A DNA stretch of 52,077 bases, from NCBI GenBank assembly GCA_003245835.1, contig QKCC01000213.1:1-52077 (forward strand), given 5' to 3'. The notes under the pieces are model-generated. The model saw only the letters and a list, made by a program, of their open reading frames with translations, made no database searches and was not told where the DNA came from. The stretch's first letter is position 1; each line of letters starts with the position of its first letter. The position numbers and the translations under genes are program-made. Of this stretch, positions 1 through 8,344 are shown piece after piece. The DNA is from Spirochaetales bacterium (GTDB taxonomy: Bacteria; Spirochaetota; Spirochaetia; UBA9216).

Positions 1-611
1 ATCTGATTTATGCAAGATCGAGAGATAAAAAGGAATCGGCACTTGTCAAAATAGTCGAAAGAATAACATCGAGCAGTATTAAATCTACCGGACTTTCGGA
101 CGAGCTGCGTGAGATTCTGCAGAAACGTGACGGAATTATCGAAGACAGGTTTGACGGCATAATCAAGGATGCAAAAATCTTTGATCTGGAAGAAGAGATA
201 GATATGGACGGGTTATTCAGACTGCTGGCCGGAGAACTTTCCTGTCATGGAGGCTGTACAGACAGCGATATTCTGAAAATGCTGTACGAACGTGAAAACG
301 AATCAACTACTGTTATCCAGGACGGACTAGCTATACCCCATATAGTTACTGAAGGAGAACATCAGTTTGATATAGTTGTCGTTCGCGCAAAAAAAGGTGT
401 ATTATTCAGCGGTTCAAAAACGCCCGTTAACGTAGTTTTTGCTTTATCAGGAACAAAAGACGAAAGAAATTTTCATCTGAAGGCTCTTATGGCAATTGCA
501 CAGATTGTGCAGTCTCCGGATTTCCTGGCCAACTGGTTGAGAGTAAAAACTGTTGATGATCTCCGCAACCTTATTCTGCTTGCGGAACGGGCAAGAAAAG
601 GAAAGGTCTGA
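1..611 (+). CDS. C-terminal part of an EIIA-tailed transporter (5' partial)
   Basis: The reading frame is open from base 3 to the TGA at 609-611, so the ORF-track start at 204 is only an internal Met. About 200 residues are visible. The last ~130 form a PTS EIIA type-2 (fructose/mannitol) domain with the phospho-acceptor histidine in GLAIPHI. The preceding ~65 residues (ESALVKIVERIT, then an RDGIIEDRFDGII-like helix) resemble the cytoplasmic linker that follows the membrane part of APC-type permeases carrying regulatory C-terminal domains. I infer a transporter whose activity is tuned by HPr or EIIA phosphorylation; the membrane part lies outside the window. The MATE gene follows closely. The EIIA domain is secure and the permease identity is not. 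Confidence 0.75.
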   Translation, partial: LIYARSRDKKESALVKIVERITSSSIKSTGLSDELREILQKRDGIIEDRFDGIIKDAKIFDLEEEIDMDGLFRLLAGELSCHGGCTDSDILKMLYERENESTTVIQDGLAIPHIVTEGEHQFDIVVVRAKKGVLFSGSKTPVNVVFALSGTKDERNFHLKALMAIAQIVQSPDFLANWLRVKTVDDLRNLILLAERARKGKV

Positions 612-627
612 AAACCAGTCGGTATTA

Positions 628-1995
628 ATGAGAAAAAATTATAAACCCGCAGCCCTGCTCAAGGACAGCATATACCGGAATCTTTTTAAAATTGCGGCAC
701 CGGTTGCACTGCAGAATCTTGTTATTTCATCTTTGTCCTTTGTCGATACCCTGATGATCGGACAGCTTGGAGAGGTTGAGATAGCTGCTGTAGGCATCGG
801 TAACCAGCTGTTCTTTCTCTATACACTGCTTCTGTTCGGTATCGGCAGTGCGAGCGGTGTGTTTGTGTCCCAGTTTTGGGGAAAAAAGGACTATGGCAAT
901 ATACAAAGAACTGCAGGCCTGAGCATCAGCCTCGGCTTTATAGGTGCGCTGCCGTTCGCTTTGCTGTCCTTTCTGATTCCGAGGCAGATCGTTTCAATTT
1001 TTTCGACGGATTCGGTGGTTATCGAACTAGGCGCCGAATATCTGAAATTTGTTGCGATAAGTTACCTTTTTTCATCGGTTACAATTACGATGTCACAGAT
1101 TCAGAGGAGCATCGAACGCGCCGGTGTTCCTTTTGTTGTTTCTGTCGTTTCTCTGGGTTTGAATACCCTTTTGAACTACCTGTTTATTTTCGGAAAAGCC
1201 GGTTTCCCTGCGCTGGGAGTAAAAGGGGTTGCGCTAGCGACTACAATTGCCCGGGCTGCGGAGTGTCTTCTGATAATTATTGTGGTCTTTAAAAGCGGAA
1301 CCAATCCTGCGGCCGGTAAGCTTCGTGAAATGTTCGGTTTTTCATCTGAATTTCTGAAAAAGTTTATGAAGACAGCATCGCCGGTAATTGTTAACGAACT
1401 TTTCTGGGCTTTGGGGATGACAGTATTCAAGATTGTCTACGGACGCATGGGTACTTCAGCGCTGGCCTCGGTTAATATTGCTGAAGCGGTAATGAACCTG
1501 ATGTTTGTTGCGCTGATCGGATCGGCCACAGGAACAGCAGTGCTTACCGGTAAAACGATTGGTGAAGGCGATTATTCTGCAGCGAGAAGGAACGGCATAA
1601 AATTTATCAGGCTTGCAGTGATAGAAGGTGTGGTCATTGCGGCGGCAGGTGCATTGCTGAGCGGGGTGCTTCCGGGACCATTCAATGTTTCCGACGAACT
1701 GAAGCATAGTGCTTCGCTTATTATCCTGATTTTTTCCGGATTTCTGCCTTTCAAATCCTTCAACCTGCATACGATAGTCGGTATTTTCCGCGGCGGCGGC
1801 GATACTTTGTATGCCGCACTGATTGAAATTTCAGGTGTCTGGGGTGTAGGAGTTGTTCTTGCCTTTGTAACAGGAATCTACCTTGATTTTCCAATATATT
1901 TTGTTTACGCGTTTGTCAGCCTTGAAGAAGTTTTTAAGGCAGTATTCAATACCCTCAGGGTAAAATCAGGAAAATGGGTACACGATCTGACCTGA
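628..1995 (+). CDS. MATE family efflux transporter
   Basis: Multidrug and toxin extrusion antiporter of the inner membrane, exporting cationic compounds in exchange for Na+ or H+. The protein is about 455 aa, normal for the family, with roughly twelve hydrophobic segments and the typical N-terminal FKIAAPVALQNLV...DTLMIGQLG. The two half-repeats are visible; the second begins near KFMKTASPVIVNELFW. I start it at the ATG at 628 (MRKNYKPA), because the track start at 553 overlaps the upstream gene by about 60 bases and adds non-family sequence. No strong Shine-Dalgarno sequence is visible. Substrate unknown. Confidence 0.9.
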   Translation: MRKNYKPAALLKDSIYRNLFKIAAPVALQNLVISSLSFVDTLMIGQLGEVEIAAVGIGNQLFFLYTLLLFGIGSASGVFVSQFWGKKDYGNIQRTAGLSISLGFIGALPFALLSFLIPRQIVSIFSTDSVVIELGAEYLKFVAISYLFSSVTITMSQIQRSIERAGVPFVVSVVSLGLNTLLNYLFIFGKAGFPALGVKGVALATTIARAAECLLIIIVVFKSGTNPAAGKLREMFGFSSEFLKKFMKTASPVIVNELFWALGMTVFKIVYGRMGTSALASVNIAEAVMNLMFVALIGSATGTAVLTGKTIGEGDYSAARRNGIKFIRLAVIEGVVIAAAGALLSGVLPGPFNVSDELKHSASLIILIFSGFLPFKSFNLHTIVGIFRGGGDTLYAALIEISGVWGVGVVLAFVTGIYLDFPIYFVYAFVSLEEVFKAVFNTLRVKSGKWVHDLT

Positions 1996-2026
1996 TTGTT
2001 ATAAGATAATTAAAATTCAGAAGTAA

Positions 2027-3286
2027 ATGGCGGAAAACATGAAATTTTCAATGTTCGGAGAGCGGTTTATAAATAATACCGGAATAAAGGACCTTGTGGA
2101 CGACCTTGGAAAATATGCCGGAATTGAAGGAACATGCATGCTCGGCGGCGGAAATCCGGCACTGATACCGGAAGTAAACGAAATATGGCGCCGCAGGATG
2201 CACGAGATCCTGAATGAAGGAAACAGGTTCGAAAGAATGTTGGGGCTGTACGGTACTTCCATCGGCAGTCTGAAATTTTTCGATGCACTTGCTGAAATGC
2301 TGCATGAAGAATACGGCTGGCCTGTCACCGGGAAGAATATTGCCGTAATCAGCGGCAGCCAGACATCCTGCTTTCTGTTGTATAATATGCTTTCGGGAGA
2401 ACTGACCGACGGCAGCAGGGGAAAGATTCTGCTGCCTCTCATGCCCGAATATATCGGCTACGCCGATCAGACGATTGATCCTGACTCTTTTGTATCATGC
2501 CGGCCTGAAATAAATCAATACGCTCCGAATATGTTTAAATACCAGGTTGATTTTGACCGCATCGATATGAAGAATGTAAACGCGATTACGGCGTCCCGGC
2601 CGACCAACCCGACCGGAAATGTTTTGACGGATGGTGAAATTGCACGGCTGTGTACTCTGGCGGAAGAACATGAAATCCCGCTTGTCCTTGATAACGCCTA
2701 CGGCCTGCCGTTTCCGGGAATAATCTTTGAGGATGTCAAACCTGTTTGGAATGAAAATGTCATACTGAGCATGAGCCTGTCGAAGATTGGACTGCCGGCA
2801 ACCAGGACAGGTATTGTGGTCGCATCCGAAAAGATTATTGAAGCCCTGTCTGCTGTAAGTGCAGTTGCAAGCCTTGCTCCTTCCGGGGTCGGCCAGGATA
2901 TTGTTCAGCCGATGCTGACAGACGGCAGTCTGCTGGACATCAGCCGGAACATAGTTATGCCTTATTACCGAAAAAAATCCCTGCAGACAATTGATTATAT
3001 TAAAAGCAGTTTCGGAGATCTTGATTACTCTATACACAAGAGCGAGGGTGCAATCTTTCTGTGGATATGGTTTAAAAACCTTGAATCCGGATCTCTTGAT
3101 CTTTACGAAAGGCTCAAGAAGCGGGGTGTAATCATTGTCCCGGGAGAGTACTTCTTTTTCGGCCTTCCGGATGAAGACAAAGACTGGAAACACAGGCACC
3201 AGTGCATAAGGGTTAATTATTCCAGAGATTTCAGCGAAGTTAAGCGCGGCCTTGATGTTATTGCCGAGGAAGCGGCAAAAGGTTAG
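2027..3286 (+). CDS. avtA: Valine-pyruvate aminotransferase
   Basis: PLP-dependent class I/II aminotransferase that interconverts valine plus pyruvate with 2-oxoisovalerate plus alanine in the cytosol. The length of ~419 aa and the sequence track E. coli AvtA closely: MLGGGNPALIPE near the N-terminus, PEYIGYAD, SRPTNPTGNV, DNAYGLPFPGI, and the PLP lysine in MSLSKIGLP. The C-terminus has EGAIFLWIWFK and the HQC(I/M)R(V/M)NY motif. The in-frame ATG at 2039 (MKFSMFGERF) matches the N-terminus of E. coli AvtA better than the upstream ATG at 2027 and may be the true start. It sits 31 bases after the MATE stop and 42 bases before the permease, probably in one operon. Confidence 0.92.
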   Translation: MAENMKFSMFGERFINNTGIKDLVDDLGKYAGIEGTCMLGGGNPALIPEVNEIWRRRMHEILNEGNRFERMLGLYGTSIGSLKFFDALAEMLHEEYGWPVTGKNIAVISGSQTSCFLLYNMLSGELTDGSRGKILLPLMPEYIGYADQTIDPDSFVSCRPEINQYAPNMFKYQVDFDRIDMKNVNAITASRPTNPTGNVLTDGEIARLCTLAEEHEIPLVLDNAYGLPFPGIIFEDVKPVWNENVILSMSLSKIGLPATRTGIVVASEKIIEALSAVSAVASLAPSGVGQDIVQPMLTDGSLLDISRNIVMPYYRKKSLQTIDYIKSSFGDLDYSIHKSEGAIFLWIWFKNLESGSLDLYERLKKRGVIIVPGEYFFFGLPDEDKDWKHRHQCIRVNYSRDFSEVKRGLDVIAEEAAKG

Positions 3287-3328
3287 TATAAACTGCTTAT
3301 GCCGAAGGCAGAATAATAGGAGATTTGT

Positions 3329-5605
3329 ATGGCTGGAAAATTCGGGACCTTTAAGGGGGTCTTTGTTCCTTCTACCGAAGCGATTCTCGGAACTGTATTG
3401 TTTCTACTGATGCCGCTGCTAACAGCAGATGTCGGTTTTCCTGTAATGCTCGTTATTGTACTGATTGCCCATACGGTAACCCTGTCAACGACATCATCCC
3501 TGTCCGACTGTGCTACCAACCTGAACAGAATTGAAGGCGGAGGGCTCTATGCCCTGTCAAAGCAGTCGCTGGGAAGTGCGATGGGCGGGTCAATCGGAAT
3601 AATGCTATACCTTGCCCAGGCAGCGTCTATAGGGTTTTATTGTATCGGTTTTGCCGAACCTCTGCACAGCCTGTTAACACCCTGGCTTTCCGGGCACATA
3701 AGCTTTTTCGCGGAAACCTCGCCGGAAGCGGTGCTTATGCAGAAGCAGATCCTTGCCACCGTTTTTATGGCTGTTTTTTTTGTAATTGTAATGATTGGAG
3801 CGGATTTTACGCTCAAGCTTCAGATACTTATTCTGTTTGTTCTTTTAATTTCGATACTTGCAATCTTCGCCGCGCCGTTTATAAAACCGGTTTACAACGG
3901 GGTTGGGGTTTTCAGTTCATCGATCAATATTACCGGCAACAGGGCGCTGACAACCGGGATATTTTTTATGACTTTCACCCAGTTTTTTCCGGCAGTTACC
4001 GGTATCAGTTCCGGAATAGGTATGAGCGGAGATCTTGAAAATCCGAGGAAGAGTATCGTTGTTGGAACTTTCAGTGCAATTCTTATTACGATGGCGGTAT
4101 ATGTGCTGGCGACGGTTGTATTCTCGTTAATCAGCAAAGATGTTTTAATAACAGGTTACAGCAGCGGAAACCCGGTCGGTGTCATCCTTACCGAACTGTT
4201 CGGGCTTGGCCGGGCTTTTCCTTATAACCTGCCGGGGATTCTGATTCTTGCCGGGGTTCTGTTTGCGACATGCTCTTCAGCTTTGAGTGTTTTTATGACC
4301 GGGCCGCGTACGCTTCAGTTTCTGGCACGCGACGGAATTCTTCCGAAACCGCTTGCCTTTTTAAAAAAGGATTTTTTTCCCGCCGGTACCGAACCGCGCT
4401 ACGCGATAATAGTCTCGTTTTTTATTGGCCTTGTGATCATCTGGATGGGCAGCATCAATTTTGCTTCGATGGTTGTCGGAATCCTGTTCCTGGTCGTATA
4501 CGGTTGGGTTAACGGAGCTGCCTTTCTTGAGCGTATCAGTAAAAACCCTACATTCAGGCCCACTTTCAGGGGGCACTGGCTGATTTCGTTTTACGGTTTC
4601 GCAGCCTGTATTATTGCAATCTGCCTGTTCAACTGGATTGTCGGAATTATAATTTTTGTCAGCCAATTCTTTATGTTCAGGCTGATTCTGAAGTATAAAT
4701 CACAGGGTCGTCTTGAGGGTGTCTGGTGGGGCGTTGTGTTTTCTTCTATCACCGGCGGGCTTGCGCGTTTAAAGAAGATAGTTCAGGGAACAAGAAACTG
4801 GAGGCCGGTTTTAACTGCCTTTGGCTTTCCTGAAAATGAGAATGAATGCAGGGCTGTAATAGAACTTGCTGAGCAGATAGCGTCGTTTCAGGGGCTTGTA
4901 AGCTGCAACCTGCTTGTAAATCCGCAGGATGATGGAAAAGATCAGATCCTGACCGATCTTGATTCAACAGTTCCTGTGTCGTTTATAAAAACAGGCAGCA
5001 TGACTGATTCGATAATTACCCTGCTGCAAAGCTCCAATGTAACCGGAATTGCCAACAATACGATACTGCTTGCGTACAACAGTAAAATAAACAATGTAAA
5101 GGTTATTAAGTCGGTTATCGACGGACACCAGAACCTTTTAATGTACAAGCCGGGAATCACTGCAAACGGACGGATGAGGCTGGACATCTGGTGGCGCGGG
5201 GAACGCAACGGGAACCTGATGGTTCTGCTTGCATATATTATTAACCGCTATCTGCGGGACCGAAAGCTTGCGCCGTACAGCATCAGGATTATCCGTCGGC
5301 TTGATAAGGACCAGACGGAAGAGTTTGCCAGGGAAGAAATCGACAGACTTCTGAAGCTTTCAAGGCTTGAGGGAGAGATATTGATTCTGCCCTGGAATGA
5401 AACCGGGTTTCATGAAATTCTTGCCGAAACGTCGGGAGGAGCGTCGCTGATCATGCTTGGACTTCCGGGAAATTATGAAAACAAAACGAGTAATGTATTC
5501 AACCTTAACCAGTTGTTTTTCGACCGTGAAATTAAGAGCTACAAGGATCTTCCGCCGGTTCTTTTTGTAAAAAGCTATATGGTGATGAACCTGATCGAGG
5601 ACTGA
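3329..5605 (+). CDS. APC-superfamily permease resembling cation-chloride cotransporters (SLC12-like)
   Basis: An integral membrane permease of 758 aa. The N-terminal ~430 residues hold about twelve membrane segments with the APC start FKGVFVPSTEAILGTVLFL and the helix-1/2 region TSSLSDCATNLNRIEGGGLYAL. The last ~280 residues are soluble and resemble the C-terminal domain of bacterial Na-K-Cl cotransporter homologues (NLMVLLAYIINRY, LLKLSRLEGEILILPW, GASLIMLGLPG). I infer import or export of an amino acid or salt; the substrate cannot be read from sequence. A good ribosome site (AGGAG) lies just before the ATG at 3329. It is convergent with the M15 peptidase gene, 45 bases away. Confidence 0.85.
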   Translation: MAGKFGTFKGVFVPSTEAILGTVLFLLMPLLTADVGFPVMLVIVLIAHTVTLSTTSSLSDCATNLNRIEGGGLYALSKQSLGSAMGGSIGIMLYLAQAASIGFYCIGFAEPLHSLLTPWLSGHISFFAETSPEAVLMQKQILATVFMAVFFVIVMIGADFTLKLQILILFVLLISILAIFAAPFIKPVYNGVGVFSSSINITGNRALTTGIFFMTFTQFFPAVTGISSGIGMSGDLENPRKSIVVGTFSAILITMAVYVLATVVFSLISKDVLITGYSSGNPVGVILTELFGLGRAFPYNLPGILILAGVLFATCSSALSVFMTGPRTLQFLARDGILPKPLAFLKKDFFPAGTEPRYAIIVSFFIGLVIIWMGSINFASMVVGILFLVVYGWVNGAAFLERISKNPTFRPTFRGHWLISFYGFAACIIAICLFNWIVGIIIFVSQFFMFRLILKYKSQGRLEGVWWGVVFSSITGGLARLKKIVQGTRNWRPVLTAFGFPENENECRAVIELAEQIASFQGLVSCNLLVNPQDDGKDQILTDLDSTVPVSFIKTGSMTDSIITLLQSSNVTGIANNTILLAYNSKINNVKVIKSVIDGHQNLLMYKPGITANGRMRLDIWWRGERNGNLMVLLAYIINRYLRDRKLAPYSIRIIRRLDKDQTEEFAREEIDRLLKLSRLEGEILILPWNETGFHEILAETSGGASLIMLGLPGNYENKTSNVFNLNQLFFDREIKSYKDLPPVLFVKSYMVMNLIED

Positions 5606-5650
5606 TTATTTTTTTCACAGATGAGTGCAGCCTGTATTACCGGCGGTTGT

Positions 5651-6652
5651 TCACTGACCGAAATATTCCTCGAGAGTTAGTCCTTCGGCATAAATTTTAC
5701 CGGCGAGTTCTTCTCCGACCCAGCGCAGGTGCCAGGGTTCATAGGTATAGCCTGTTACTTCTTCTTTACCTTCAGGATAACGCAGAATGAAACCGAACCG
5801 GTGTGCGTTTTCTGCAACCCATTTTCCCTCGGCCGTTTTACCGAAGTCCTGGGTCAGCTGGTAATTTACGACAGGGCTGCTTATATCCATCACAAGCCCG
5901 CTCTGGTGTTCGCTTGTTCCCGGTTTTGCGCTTATCCGGCTGGCATATTCTGCCCCGTATTCGGCAACATTCTGGTCGTACAGACTGACCTGTGTTTTAT
6001 AGGATCGGTACCCGCTCCGGGCAAGAAGAGAGAAGCCCTTTTCCTTCTCAGCCGCCGCGAACATCCGGTTCAGTGCGTCTGATGCCGGTTTTCTGAGATG
6101 ATTGACTTCTTCAAACACAAGAATTGTCGGAACATCAACCCTGACCAGATCTGGCGGGATGTAGCTGCCGGGAAGCATTCGCTTTTTGTTTACAAGTACA
6201 TCATATGCCGCGGGATCCGTGACAACCCCGTCCGAATCAAGATAGTCCGCCGGATTTTTTTTGACATTGAGAGTAGTCCCCGCGGAAAGTCCTCCCCATA
6301 CGGCGGAAATCTCTGCCGAACGGCCTGATATAAGCTCATCACCGGCGCGGATGATTATGGTGCCGTTTATAACCTCATCTGAAATGTTCTGTTTAACTGA
6401 AACAATCTTGAATCCCGGATCGGAGACGGAAACAGCCGGAGCTTCAGAAAACTGCTTCTTTAAAGTCCTGCCGGGTTTTAATGGAGTCGTATCGTCCTCG
6501 AAACCTACAGTGAGTACTATCTCAGCAGTCATTCCCGGGCGTATAACGCCGTCACGATTATCAAACTGAAGGTATGGTACCTTGTCGTCTGAACAGGACA
6601 TGAATGATACGGTGAGCAGCAGGATTGACAATGCGGCTAAACGGTTTTTCAT
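5651..6652 (-). CDS. M15 family D,D-carboxypeptidase-like lipoprotein
   Basis: Predicted zinc peptidase of the VanY/D-Ala-D-Ala carboxypeptidase family acting on peptidoglycan stem peptides. The first ~20 residues are a lipoprotein signal ending in a lipobox-like SFMSC, so it is probably membrane-anchored outside the cytoplasm. Residues ~25-150 are a beta-rich region of unknown role. The C-terminal ~170 residues carry the M15B signature: SGYRSYKTQ, zinc ligands in SEHQSGLVMDIS, and EPWHLRWVG. It lies 16 bases after the DUF401 gene on the same strand, suggesting co-transcription. Confidence 0.88.
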   Translation of the reverse strand: MKNRLAALSILLLTVSFMSCSDDKVPYLQFDNRDGVIRPGMTAEIVLTVGFEDDTTPLKPGRTLKKQFSEAPAVSVSDPGFKIVSVKQNISDEVINGTIIIRAGDELISGRSAEISAVWGGLSAGTTLNVKKNPADYLDSDGVVTDPAAYDVLVNKKRMLPGSYIPPDLVRVDVPTILVFEEVNHLRKPASDALNRMFAAAEKEKGFSLLARSGYRSYKTQVSLYDQNVAEYGAEYASRISAKPGTSEHQSGLVMDISSPVVNYQLTQDFGKTAEGKWVAENAHRFGFILRYPEGKEEVTGYTYEPWHLRWVGEELAGKIYAEGLTLEEYFGQ

Positions 6653-6668
6653 ATCTGTAAGACTACTA

Positions 6669-7967
6669 TTAAAGAATTGCCATGTACAGTCTTGAGAGAA
6701 TAAAACCCGCGAAAAGTATAATTGCAGTCGGTTTCAGCAAGCCTTTGAGGCTTCGCGCCAGCCCGACGTTAAAATATTCATTCGATACCAGCAGGCAGAC
6801 ATGAACCGGAGACAGCAGCTGCCCGGCATGGCCGAATGCATATGCGATTACAGTTGTCGAGGCAACCATGGCTAATGAAGGATCAGGCCCAATCAGGCTC
6901 ATTACAATAGGGAATGCAGCCCCAACCGTGCCTACGGCAATACCGGTAGAAATTCCGCACAGCAGGGGGATGAGTACTATAAGCAAAGCGGCCGGAATCC
7001 CCGCTGCAGCGAGTTCGCTTTGAAGCGCACTCATAAGAAGCGTCCCGTCGGGAAGCTGTCCCTCGATAAAAGCGCCGTAGATTCTGATTAGTGCGACGAG
7101 AATTACCATATTGAGATATTTGCCGGGTTTGAGAATCTTTTTCCAGGCACCGGCTTTAAGCGGGCGGACAAGCTGAATATAAATGAGAGAGATAACAATA
7201 CCGATCGTAATCGGCAGATATTTGCTGATATTCGAAAGTGCCGGAAAAAGTGAACCTAAAATTGCATATGAGCCGATTATGATGATAATCGGGGACAACA
7301 GGAACAGTACGTGTGATAACTTCTCCGGTTTTTCCGTTTGGATTTCAGCTTTGGTGTCCTTTCCGGCTTTTCTGATAAGGAAAAACCAGCCTGCTGTAAT
7401 TGAAAACAGGGTCACCGGAAACATCAGTACCATAAATACCGGAACAGGAAGTCCGGAAATCTCGATTGCCAGCAGAACTCCCGGGTAAAGCGGCCACCAG
7501 TATTCCCATATGTGGCGGAACCAGTAGTTGATTCTTGACTTCAGAAGCGGATCAATCTTCGATTCCGGGTCGCAGCTGTCAAGAAGGGGTGCTGAAAAAA
7601 CCGCCCCCCCGGGCATGGGCAGAAGACCTATTACTGCCGGAAGAACGGCCATTGACCTGTTCCGTGAAAAGCGGCGGGTAATGCTGGTCACAAGATCATT
7701 CATAATATTCGTTTCTTTCATTTGAGACGAAAGCACAATGATAATGGTAACAACTATCAGCAGAAAAATATTATTTATATCAGAGGTTCTTTCCCATGAA
7801 ATTGATAATATGCCTGCGGCGGTATGACCGGACCAGACAGACAGGATGATGGTTCCTGCAAGTACACCAAGAATCTGGTTCGACAAAAGTTTATTTACGG
7901 TAATTATAACCGTGAGAGAAACCAGAATCTTTATTAACACCGGGACGTTTAGAAGATATTCTGCCAT
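6669..7967 (-). CDS. DUF401 family integral membrane protein
   Basis: A 432-aa protein with about eleven hydrophobic segments matching the DUF401 family, which has the look of an ion-transporter-type secondary carrier but no proven substrate. The diagnostic region LPAVIGLLPMPGGAVFSAPLL is near residue 115, and a second conserved loop (PLLCGISTGIAVGTVGAAFP) lies near residue 335. The repeated glycine/proline-rich re-entrant loops suggest an inverted-repeat transporter fold; that is inference. It is divergent from feoAB across a ~155-base spacer and is the first gene of a pair with the M15 lipoprotein. Confidence 0.85.
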   Translation of the reverse strand: MAEYLLNVPVLIKILVSLTVIITVNKLLSNQILGVLAGTIILSVWSGHTAAGILSISWERTSDINNIFLLIVVTIIIVLSSQMKETNIMNDLVTSITRRFSRNRSMAVLPAVIGLLPMPGGAVFSAPLLDSCDPESKIDPLLKSRINYWFRHIWEYWWPLYPGVLLAIEISGLPVPVFMVLMFPVTLFSITAGWFFLIRKAGKDTKAEIQTEKPEKLSHVLFLLSPIIIIIGSYAILGSLFPALSNISKYLPITIGIVISLIYIQLVRPLKAGAWKKILKPGKYLNMVILVALIRIYGAFIEGQLPDGTLLMSALQSELAAAGIPAALLIVLIPLLCGISTGIAVGTVGAAFPIVMSLIGPDPSLAMVASTTVIAYAFGHAGQLLSPVHVCLLVSNEYFNVGLARSLKGLLKPTAIILFAGFILSRLYMAIL

Positions 7968-8034
7968 AATGAACTCTATCAGGACAGACCGAATTTTTCA
8001 ATATCATTAAAAGACTATACAGTTTTTGTTAGTG

Positions 8035-8063
8035 TTGACTAATAATTTCCAAAATGTTAATAT
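8035..8063 (+). promoter_or_regulatory. Sigma-70-type promoter of feoAB with an overlapping dyad
   Basis: TTGACT and TAATAT are separated by exactly 17 bases, 48 bases before the feoA ATG at 8111. The -35 box overlaps an inverted repeat, GTTAGT-GTTG-ACTAAT (8032-8041 region), a plausible operator for a metal-responsive repressor. The promoter is convincing by consensus and spacing; the operator role is inferred from position and from the iron-uptake genes downstream. Confidence 0.7.
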
Positions 8064-8122
8064 ATATTAAGTATTAAAAATGTTATGGTTACAGGAGAAC
8101 CTTTTAGGTTATGGGAGCAAAG

Positions 8123-8344
8123 ATGAGTCTGTCGGAACTTGGAGCAGGAAAAAGTGCGATTGTCGAATCAATTGACGGAGGCAGGCATATGCGGCAGCGG
8201 CTCGTTAACCTCGGAATGTTACCGGGGTCGGAGATCGATGTCGTCCGTGCAAGCAGACTGGGACCAATGGTATTGAGTGTCCAGGGGTCTCAGATCATGA
8301 TTGGACGGGGTATGGCCAGACAGATTTATGTCAGACAAAAATAA
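8123..8344 (+). CDS. feoA: Ferrous iron transport protein A
   Basis: Small SH3-like cytoplasmic partner of FeoB, about 73 aa and typical in size. The family pattern is clear: LSELGAGKSAIVESI, then RQRLVNLGMLPGSEIDV, and a C-terminal strand IMIGRGMARQIYV. I prefer the ATG at 8123 because GGGAG lies five bases upstream; the track start at 8111 adds four residues. The 3' end overlaps feoB by 17 bases, implying translational coupling in a two-gene feo operon. Confidence 0.93.
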   Translation: MSLSELGAGKSAIVESIDGGRHMRQRLVNLGMLPGSEIDVVRASRLGPMVLSVQGSQIMIGRGMARQIYVRQK

